This document shows, one piece after another, positions 55,607 through 62,727 of a DNA stretch of 64,000 nt. Under the pieces are notes generated by a model, which had not been told where the DNA came from, searched no databases, and saw only the letters and a list, made by a program, of their open reading frames with translations. Within the stretch, counting starts at the first letter, position 1. Each line of letters opens with the position of its first letter. Source of the DNA: Breznakibacter sp047600785 (GTDB lineage: Bacteria > Bacteroidota > Bacteroidia > Bacteroidales > Marinilabiliaceae); NCBI GenBank assembly GCA_047600785.1, contig JASGKH010000002.1, positions 186,001-250,000 of the forward strand. The letters are read 5' to 3'. The position numbers were made by a program, and so were the translations under genes.

Positions 55607-58600
55607 GAATCCGCGAACTTGAATCATTGTACAATTATAAAAAAACGCACGATTCTGAAGATTTTGATTTTTTAATTGAAGAGAATGCCATTCCTTCTGG
55701 TACAAACCGAAGAGATAAACTAAACAATGTGCTTCAAGCCTATTTTGCTTATAGAATTGACAATCTTAAAAATGGTCAATCTATGGCTGAAATACCATCT
55801 CCTATAGAAAATTCAAATATTTGGATAGATGAGAATAAACGACTTACATCAACTTTCTTTATAAAATATCATAATAAACATAATTATCAAATTAATATTC
55901 CTCGCAAGTTGAGAGTTATGGAGGAATTGATAATTGATAACAAAGCAAAATTTGGAAGATTGGATGTTACCCTAAATAATAATCCAACGGCTATTGAAGC
56001 AAAAGCAATTGTTTTTAAGGAATTACACTTGTTAAATAAGTTAGTCCCCGAGAAGTTAAAAAATTACCGTATCCTGTTTTTTGAAACTATTAAAAACTCA
56101 ACACAGGATAGCAAAGGAATATTTGAAGTTTGTGATATTTTCAATTTTATTGATATTGCTAGAAATTATATAACAGAATATTTTATATGGCTAGAGGAGC
56201 TAAAAAGACGTATTAATACAGTAGAGGATATATCTGTTGAAGAAAAAATTGAGCTACAAAATCTATATACAGAAATTCAAAACGTTGATTCCATTCATAT
56301 AAAAACGACCTTACCAGACCAGCAAATTCTCGATGCAATTTTACTTAATCCTTTACATCCATTAAGGTTAATATGGTTTATTCAACTATACGACCAGTTT
56401 TCAACATGGGAATCAGCAACCATCGAATTTGCTGGACATCTTGAAGAATGGACAAAAAACCTAGAACCTTTATTCGATGGTATTCTTAGCCCTGAAAATA
56501 ATCCTTTAATACTTTACAGTATCGACTCTAGTAAAGGTTATCAGTATGCAGGAGAAATTACTTATGGATGGGCATTATATGTTAGACCGCCCAAACAAAA
56601 TGGAGGTCAGGACACCTTAACCTCTGTAAGTAGACAGGTAAAAACCTATCTTCAAAATATTTTAAACATTAACAAAGAAATATTTTTAGATTCGGATATT
56701 AGCCTCAATTTAGTTATCCGGCATATCCGTAACTATATTAAGCAACACCCTTATACAAATAAGATTATTATTAATTTATTCAATGCAGGAGATGCTTATG
56801 TTTTCGCCAATTCTTTGGTAGAACTTGAGAAATTAGGCGACGGGAAAGGTATAAGTTATGAAGTGAGGCTATTTAAAGGGAAGCAAAGTTTTATAATTAA
56901 TGGTGAGGCTTTAAAAAATCTTATCAATCCGGAGTATAATGTGTCAGAAGAAGCAGAAGCTTTTTCTCAACCAGTAATTAATCGTTTATTTCCAAAACTG
57001 AGATTCTCTATAAATAGTATTGATGAATACATTGAAAACCCTGAAAAATATGCTTCGCATTTAAGTTTTTTGATTAATCCATTTCCAATACGAAGTGAAT
57101 TAATGAAAGTTCATGCAAAAAATAAAAACTTCTATTTAAACGGATTAATTACAACACCTACTGTTTATGTTGAAGAAAACGAGAAGGAAATTAGATGGAA
57201 AAGATTTATTTTCCCTAATCACCTTTCACTCCCTGTAAATGATTTTGCAGATAAAGGAGTCCAGTTTTTTGGAACGTTTCAATCGTTTATAGCAGGTGCT
57301 TTATCAACCCAATCTACGGAATCAGTACCTTCCACAGAATTGATTTTAAGTGAAAAGGATAAAGTTCTCATTTCTTTACTTCACGACAATTCGGATTGGG
57401 TAATTACCTTTGATCGAAACCTAGGACCTCAAATTTTTGACCAGCCAAGTAAAGATGGACACATTCCTTTTCTACTTGATTATATTCCGGGAGAGGAGGT
57501 TTCTGGTGTATCCTCTTATTTAACGACAAGACCAACCAGTGAAATTCTTGGCCTTTTAAGTCCTCACTTTGAAGAATTTGGATTAAACTATAAAGAAAAA
57601 GAAGATGAAGAAAAAATAAAAATATTGCTAGAAGATTTAAGAGCTATAAGTAGTTCATTGGTAATGCAATTAAATACATCAAAAAATAAAGCTTTTGAAG
57701 TTATTGGTGCTGCATTTACCAAAAGGGTTTTAGAAAAGAAGAAATTCTTGGAAAATGCTTTTCTTATACCTATTGATTTACATCAGTACTTATTTGAAAA
57801 TCTGCCAACTGATAATAAAAGTAGGGCAGATAATTTATTGGTAAGTTTTGATATTGAGAATCGTTCAATTGTATTTACAGTAATTGAGGTAAAATGTCGT
57901 AAATCAATAGCTGAAAGTGAAAAAATAGAACTTAAAGATAAAATGAAAAAGCAGATTGAGAATACTATTTCTGCTCTGAAACTTCATTTTGATCCATATT
58001 TAAATTTATCACATGACCGTTTAGACCGTCAAATTAAGAATAAGGAATTAAAATCCTTACTAGAATTTTATGTAAACAGAGCAAGCCGTTACAAATATCT
58101 GGATGACCAAGTTTATCAGAAATATTTAGAATTTCTTCAAACGCTAGATTCTGGATTCCAATTAGTATTTAAGCAACTTGGTTTGATTTATGATTTTTCA
58201 ACCCCTGTTAGACATAAAAAAGATGTAATTGATAGCGAGCTGACATATTTTACTTTTGGTTCTAAATTAATTGATGAAATTCTTGATCCAGAATCGGATT
58301 TAAATACTCGAAGACTTGAAAATGAAGAATTAGAATCAGATTTAAGAACTCAAATTGGAGCACCAGCAAATTTATCTGACTTTTTAAAAAGTATAGGAAA
58401 TTTGGAAGTATATGAGCAACCTGAGATTGAAAAGATAATCGAAGAGCCTAAATCTGAACCAATAACCCAACCAAAAGAAATTGTTGCCACCAAAACGGAA
58501 ATTATTAAGAACCCTGAGGCTGAAATAACGAAAGAAAAGGGAACTGAAATATTTCCTCCTAGGTTTGACGTTTTAATTGGAAAATCTGGAGAATCTCCTC

Positions 58601-59760
58601 AATATGGGCTACTTGGGAAAACAATACATGGAAAAACCTTGGCAATTGACTTAAGTGAAACAAATACAATAAGTTTATTTGGTGTTCAGGGTGGAGGAAA
58701 GAGTTATTCAATAGGTATCGTTGCAGAAATGGTAATGAAACAGGTTTCTAATGTAAATATTCTACCCTCACCATTAGCAAGTGTTATATTCCATTACAGT
58801 GAAAGTATGGATTATGAGCCGGAATTTACCTCAATGATATTACCAAATGACCAAGAATCTGAAATAGAAAAACTAAAAAAAGAATATGGTGCAAATCCCG
58901 AAAGCATAAGCGATATTGTCATTCTAACTCCTAAAGACAAGGTATCAGAAAGGCAAAGCAGATATCCTTCAATTCCAATATTACCTATTGCTTTCAATTC
59001 TTCTGAATTAAACGTCCAGGATTGGATGTTTTTACTTGGAGCCGTTGGAAATGATTCAACGTATATAAAACAGCTTAAAGCCATTATGAAGGAAAACAGG
59101 AATCAATTATCTATTGAAAATTTACTGCGTAGTATTGAGGATTCGGTTTTACTAAGTAATACCCAAAAAGCACTTGCGAGACAACGGTTATCTTTTGCGC
59201 AGGAATATATAGATGATTCTTTCAACTTAAAAACAGTGCTTAAGCCCGGAAGGTTAGTATTGGTTGATCTCCGGGATGAATTTGTAGAAAAAGACCAAGC
59301 ATTGGGTCTTTTTGTAATAATGTTGAACATCTTTTCATCGGTAAATGGAGCACATGATAATCATTTTAATAAATTCATTGTATTTGACGAAGCTCATAAA
59401 TACATGGATAATAAAGAGCTTACCGGAAGTATTGTTACTGCCATCAGAGAAATGAGACATAAAGGGGTCAGTATTATGATAGCAAGTCAAGACCCTCCAA
59501 GCTTACCAAATGAAATAATAGAATTAAGTAGTATTGTATTAGTTCACAAATTTAATAGTCCTCAGTGGCTAAAACATATCCAGAAATCTATTACACAACT
59601 TGATTCATTATCACCAGCAGACATGTCAGCTTTACAGCCTGGGGAAGGCTTTATATGGTCAACTAAGGCTAATGACAAAACAATTACAACACGTCCAGTA
59701 AAAATTTATACACGTCCAAGATTTACAAAACATGGTGGAGGAACTATTAGAGCAATATAA
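55579..59760 (+). CDS. HerA/FtsK-like ATPase of the defence operon
   Basis: 1393 residues. The start is probably the TTG at 55579 (LANNDEKEL), overlapping the previous gene; no upstream ATG fits. Residues 1-1000 form a large region without familiar motifs, with a low-complexity linker at ~945-990. The C-terminal HerA-like ATPase domain has Walker A GVQGGGKS (1035-1042), Walker B IVFDEAHKYMD (D1270/E1271), the sensor MIASQDPPSLP and a final motif SPQWLKHIQKS. HerA hexamers translocate on DNA and feed nucleases. In a methylation-type operon it is the best candidate for the DNA-acting restriction motor (MAD8- or DptH-like). It overlaps the phosphatase gene by 29 bp. Confidence 0.85.
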   Translation: MANNDEKELRIRELESLYNYKKTHDSEDFDFLIEENAIPSGTNRRDKLNNVLQAYFAYRIDNLKNGQSMAEIPSPIENSNIWIDENKRLTSTFFIKYHNKHNYQINIPRKLRVMEELIIDNKAKFGRLDVTLNNNPTAIEAKAIVFKELHLLNKLVPEKLKNYRILFFETIKNSTQDSKGIFEVCDIFNFIDIARNYITEYFIWLEELKRRINTVEDISVEEKIELQNLYTEIQNVDSIHIKTTLPDQQILDAILLNPLHPLRLIWFIQLYDQFSTWESATIEFAGHLEEWTKNLEPLFDGILSPENNPLILYSIDSSKGYQYAGEITYGWALYVRPPKQNGGQDTLTSVSRQVKTYLQNILNINKEIFLDSDISLNLVIRHIRNYIKQHPYTNKIIINLFNAGDAYVFANSLVELEKLGDGKGISYEVRLFKGKQSFIINGEALKNLINPEYNVSEEAEAFSQPVINRLFPKLRFSINSIDEYIENPEKYASHLSFLINPFPIRSELMKVHAKNKNFYLNGLITTPTVYVEENEKEIRWKRFIFPNHLSLPVNDFADKGVQFFGTFQSFIAGALSTQSTESVPSTELILSEKDKVLISLLHDNSDWVITFDRNLGPQIFDQPSKDGHIPFLLDYIPGEEVSGVSSYLTTRPTSEILGLLSPHFEEFGLNYKEKEDEEKIKILLEDLRAISSSLVMQLNTSKNKAFEVIGAAFTKRVLEKKKFLENAFLIPIDLHQYLFENLPTDNKSRADNLLVSFDIENRSIVFTVIEVKCRKSIAESEKIELKDKMKKQIENTISALKLHFDPYLNLSHDRLDRQIKNKELKSLLEFYVNRASRYKYLDDQVYQKYLEFLQTLDSGFQLVFKQLGLIYDFSTPVRHKKDVIDSELTYFTFGSKLIDEILDPESDLNTRRLENEELESDLRTQIGAPANLSDFLKSIGNLEVYEQPEIEKIIEEPKSEPITQPKEIVATKTEIIKNPEAEITKEKGTEIFPPRFDVLIGKSGESPQYGLLGKTIHGKTLAIDLSETNTISLFGVQGGGKSYSIGIVAEMVMKQVSNVNILPSPLASVIFHYSESMDYEPEFTSMILPNDQESEIEKLKKEYGANPESISDIVILTPKDKVSERQSRYPSIPILPIAFNSSELNVQDWMFLLGAVGNDSTYIKQLKAIMKENRNQLSIENLLRSIEDSVLLSNTQKALARQRLSFAQEYIDDSFNLKTVLKPGRLVLVDLRDEFVEKDQALGLFVIMLNIFSSVNGAHDNHFNKFIVFDEAHKYMDNKELTGSIVTAIREMRHKGVSIMIASQDPPSLPNEIIELSSIVLVHKFNSPQWLKHIQKSITQLDSLSPADMSALQPGEGFIWSTKANDKTITTRPVKIYTRPRFTKHGGGTIRAI

Positions 59761-60481
59761 GGTGAGTAAAGTTTTATCAATATCAGAAAAAGGGAATAGA
59801 CTTGTCAATGAAGACTATATATTATTAAAAAAATTGACTGGCCAGAATTGTATTTATCTGGTTGCTGATGGAATGGGTGGTTATAATGCAGGAGAAATAG
59901 CATCAAAGGAAGTTTGTCATTCTATAACTAACTTTTTGACTAAGAACATAACTGAAAATAGAAGTATAACAAAATTAATTGTTGATGCCTGTAATTATGC
60001 AAATAAAATCCTTGAAGAAAAAAGAACTGAGATTGGAAGCAAGTTAGGAACTACCATTGCTGGTATAATTGTTTATCAAAATAATGCGTATTGCTTTTGG
60101 TTGGGAGATGTTCGTATTATCCATTTTCGTACTAATAAGATGCTATTTCAATCTGAAGATCATTCATTTATTAATCAACTTAGAGCACAAAACATAGAGG
60201 TATCTCCTAATGGATTCAAGAAAGTACAGCATATTGTAACTAAAAGCATTATGGGAGATAAGGAATCCTTACTTCCTGATATTAAAATAATCGAAAATCT
60301 GACAAGTGATGATAAACTTTTAATCTGTACGGATGGTGTTCACAGTGTTATAAATACTAAGGAAATTGAAATACTATTTCAGTCTTTAATGTCTGAAAAA
60401 CAAATAATTAAATTCATTAATGAAAGATGTGAACTAAATGGTACTGATAATTATTCAGCTTTATTTATTTCGGATTTTTAA
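59732..60481 (+). CDS. PP2C-family Ser/Thr phosphatase
   Basis: 249 residues with all main PP2C motifs: NRLVNEDY, VADGMGGYNAGEIAS (metal Asp D46), GTTIAGIIV, CFWLGDVRI, TKSIMG, ICTDGV and GTDNYSA. It removes phosphate from Ser/Thr and is the natural opponent of the kinase encoded four genes upstream. The start lies inside the end of the HerA gene; the stop is eight bases from a convergent gene, so the operon ends here. A kinase and phosphatase in one operon suggest a reversible switch that keeps the effector off. Confidence 0.92.
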   Translation: MVEELLEQYKVSKVLSISEKGNRLVNEDYILLKKLTGQNCIYLVADGMGGYNAGEIASKEVCHSITNFLTKNITENRSITKLIVDACNYANKILEEKRTEIGSKLGTTIAGIIVYQNNAYCFWLGDVRIIHFRTNKMLFQSEDHSFINQLRAQNIEVSPNGFKKVQHIVTKSIMGDKESLLPDIKIIENLTSDDKLLICTDGVHSVINTKEIEILFQSLMSEKQIIKFINERCELNGTDNYSALFISDF

Positions 60482-60488
60482 AAACATT

Positions 60489-61580
60489 TTAACCAACAAA
60501 ATCAACAAAGCCATCTTCAATCAAGGCGGCTTTTATCAATTCAAATCGCTCAATATTTTCAGACTTGGGGAAATTTATAATCATACTATTAGCAAATTTA
60601 ATGGCTCTATCTATGTCATAAAATTGAAAGTCATTTATCAATAAAATGCCTGCCCAAACTCGTATATTTTCTGATGTATCTGAATCAAGAATTATTTTTT
60701 TTATATTCTCTATTTTATTGGGAATTAAGTCAATTAGAGGAGCTATATTTTGTCCAAAACTTCCTCTAGTAATTCCTGCTTCATCTATGTACTTTAGTAA
60801 CTTATATAATTCATTAATTCCGAAAAGCCTTTTAATTTCTTGTCTGCCAAATTCTATTACAGAATCAGGAATGTAATTATCCTTATGCCAAAATTGATCG
60901 TTATGACTAATTAAATGACTTAAAATGAAGATTAGTAATTTTTCAATTTTTGAATCTTTTTCAAATACAAATTGCGAAATAAGATAATACCAACTTTCTT
61001 TCTGAAACCGATGAAAGTAAAATAAAGACTTTATTGCAAAAACCCTTTCTTCCGCAATATTAGTATGTACTAAGCATTTTAACGTCTTCCCAAAATTCCA
61101 ATCCTTACTATATGATTCCTTATATTTTGAAAAATGAATATTAAACTCATTAAAATTCTCTACTGTGAATAGGTTTGTTTTATTAAATGTGATCACAAAC
61201 GGCCCCTGTTCCAAAATTTGGGGATTATCTTTAATGTAAGCTGTAATATCTACCCAATAGGCAATTTCTTCTGAAGGGATTAAAACAATAGCAGCAATAG
61301 GGAGAATATGGTTTCCCCAATATTCAAAGTGACTCCTATTCGTTTTTATTTGAATTTGCGTACAATTCGTGTTTTGATATGATTCTCCAGCCTTTATCTG
61401 ACATCCCACACATAAACCTGTTGCTCTGGAATTTTCAAAAAATTCAATATATCCATCTAATCCACAGTCGTTTGATCCGTCAATCTTATTAAAAATACAA
61501 TCTGCCTTATTAATAACATCAGCAACATAATTAACCCCTAGAAACTCAGTTTTCTTATTATGTCCTCTCTGGGTTGTCAT
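60489..61580 (-). CDS. DUF4365-domain protein, nuclease-fold-like
   Basis: 363 residues. The N-terminal ~150 match the DUF4365 pattern: HNKKTEFLGVNYVADVI, DGSNDCGLDGYIEF, CVGCQIKAGESY (Q-x-K), then LPIAAIVLIPSEEIAYWVDITAY (in part: VLIPSEEIAYWVDI). The D...(E/Q)xK spacing suggests a PD-(D/E)XK-like fold with Gln at one catalytic place. The remaining ~210 residues are helical and HEAT-like. It converges on the PP2C gene and is followed by a small HTH gene in the same direction. Probably a separate defence-related nuclease; whether it cooperates with the operon is unknown. Confidence 0.7.
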   Translation of the reverse strand: MTTQRGHNKKTEFLGVNYVADVINKADCIFNKIDGSNDCGLDGYIEFFENSRATGLCVGCQIKAGESYQNTNCTQIQIKTNRSHFEYWGNHILPIAAIVLIPSEEIAYWVDITAYIKDNPQILEQGPFVITFNKTNLFTVENFNEFNIHFSKYKESYSKDWNFGKTLKCLVHTNIAEERVFAIKSLFYFHRFQKESWYYLISQFVFEKDSKIEKLLIFILSHLISHNDQFWHKDNYIPDSVIEFGRQEIKRLFGINELYKLLKYIDEAGITRGSFGQNIAPLIDLIPNKIENIKKIILDSDTSENIRVWAGILLINDFQFYDIDRAIKFANSMIINFPKSENIERFELIKAALIEDGFVDFVG

Positions 61581-61599
61581 CTATCTTAATAGTTTTATT

Positions 61600-61842
61600 C
61601 TATTCAAACCCCTCAGCAAAAAACTCCTTAGGTGTCATTCCCAATGCTTTAATTACTTTCAACAGACTGGAATATCGTAAATCCTCCCCTTTTTCGTACC
61701 GGCCATATTGCGCACGGGGTAAATTCTTTTCATAGGCAAAACTCTCGTAATTGCTATATCCTTGTTTTATGCGTAGCAATTTAATCCGGTTGGCAAGCTT
61801 CACCAGGTCATCGTGTATTATGTCGTCTTTTTTCTTCTCCAT
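61600..61842 (-). CDS. Cro/C1-type HTH regulator
   Basis: I choose the ATG at 61842 (MEKKKDDIIHDDLV), giving 80 residues; the longer frame from 61881 would add a hydrophobic, unlikely N-terminus. The XRE-type HTH runs LANRIKLLRIKQGYSNYESFAYEKNLPRAQYGRYEKG (in part: NRIKLLRIKQGYSNYESF), followed by LRYSSLLKVIKALGMTPKEFF. It lies 19 bp upstream of the DUF4365 gene in the same direction and diverges from the second receiver gene. It probably regulates one or both. Confidence 0.8.
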   Translation of the reverse strand: MEKKKDDIIHDDLVKLANRIKLLRIKQGYSNYESFAYEKNLPRAQYGRYEKGEDLRYSSLLKVIKALGMTPKEFFAEGFE

Positions 61843-61912
61843 ACTACAAAAGAAAAAAGAAAACCACACATTTATTACCATTAATTAGATACTACTTATT
61901 AATAGTATTTAT

Positions 61913-61920
61913 TATATTTG
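61913..61920 (+). promoter_or_regulatory. Candidate -7 box for the second receiver gene
   Basis: TATATTTG matches the Bacteroidota -7 consensus TAnnTTTG, about 20 bp upstream of the ATG at 61941. No good -33 box is seen at the right distance. The surrounding direct repeats of TATTA may bind the divergent HTH regulator. Confidence 0.4.
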
Positions 61921-61940
61921 CTGTAATAAAATGCTTGAAC

Positions 61941-62384
61941 ATGGAAACACTAACACATTCTATCGAATCAAGTCAGGTTATAGACGTACAGCCAACAAAC
62001 GCCACCGTTTTATTAATAGACAACGACTTAGCCAGCTTTTATCTTGTGTCTGAAATTTTAAGTGAATATGGAATTAATGTAATCCATGCCCGAAGCGGAA
62101 TGGAAGGTGTTGAGTTAGTTCGACAGAAACCTTCTATTCATCTGGTAATTACAGAGCTACTTTTACCACAATTAAATGGTTTTGATGTGCTTAAAGAAAT
62201 TAAACGGATTAATCCGGAGATGCAGGTAATTACACAGACAGCCAATGTAATGAACAATATGAGACAAAACTGTTTGGAGGCTGGGTTTGAAGAGTTTATT
62301 GAAAAACCCATTGATATTGTAGATTTTGGAGGCAATATCATAAGTTTACTTAATCAACAAGTACTTAAGAACTCATTTTTATAG
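61941..62384 (+). CDS. Receiver-domain protein with Glu at phospho-site (2)
   Basis: The 147-residue protein has a short N-terminal extension and a CheY-like receiver. The ATG at 61941 is preferred to the TTG two codons before. The acidic pair is in LIDNDLASF; the phospho-site is Glu72 (HLVITELLLP), with TQTAN and EKPID completing the site. It is clearly paralogous to the receiver at 42969-43352: both share VITE, the A-x-G-F-x-E-F motif and the same length of the receiver. The two proteins bracket the cargo between 43 and 61 kb. No output domain. Confidence 0.8.
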   Translation: METLTHSIESSQVIDVQPTNATVLLIDNDLASFYLVSEILSEYGINVIHARSGMEGVELVRQKPSIHLVITELLLPQLNGFDVLKEIKRINPEMQVITQTANVMNNMRQNCLEAGFEEFIEKPIDIVDFGGNIISLLNQQVLKNSFL

Positions 62385-62398
62385 CTATTGTCAGTTTC

Positions 62399-62725
62399 TC
62401 AATAATCATTCTTCGTATTATTATTGCACCACAAAATCTTATTTTTACTAATAATAAAATGACTTTTACATCCAATCTTTCGCCAAACTGATGGATATAT
62501 AGAAATTTTACCCCAGAAATTAATTCTAATCTTCCAATTGGGGTCTATGTTCTTTAATAGATTGAGATAAATAATTTCCTGACAGCCACATGGACAAGCA
62601 AAAGCCGCCATCCAGAAATTCTTTTTTTCTCCTTCCAGGTATATCGTTTGGGAATTAAATTTTTCTGGAATTTCATTAACTACCTTGTAATCAAATGTTC
62701 TATTTGTAGTATTAAACCATTTCAT
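62399..62725 (-). CDS. DUF6527-like Cys-rich protein
   Basis: The 108-residue protein has a putative metal site CPCGCQEIIYL (C-x-C-x-C) and later WRKIGCKSHFIISKNKILWC, so four or more conserved-looking Cys may bind zinc. This pattern matches what I recall of DUF6527, which is found beside ThiF/E1 and JAMM genes in bacterial ubiquitin-like operons. It starts two bases after the stop of the JAMM-E1 gene. The function is unknown; a zinc protein assisting conjugation is a guess. Confidence 0.6.
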   Translation of the reverse strand: MKWFNTTNRTFDYKVVNEIPEKFNSQTIYLEGEKKNFWMAAFACPCGCQEIIYLNLLKNIDPNWKIRINFWGKISIYPSVWRKIGCKSHFIISKNKILWCNNNTKNDY

Positions 62726-62727
62726 AA

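Noticed and set aside
43520..60481. BREX/Pgl system proper
   Set aside because: No PglZ-type phosphatase, no BrxC/PglY-like or BrxL gene is present; the methylase has an HsdS partner, which BREX lacks.
43520..60481. DNA phosphorothioation system (DndABCDE-DptFGH)
   Set aside because: No cysteine desulfurase, DndC-like or DndD-like genes are in the window; only the ATPase parts recall DptFGH.
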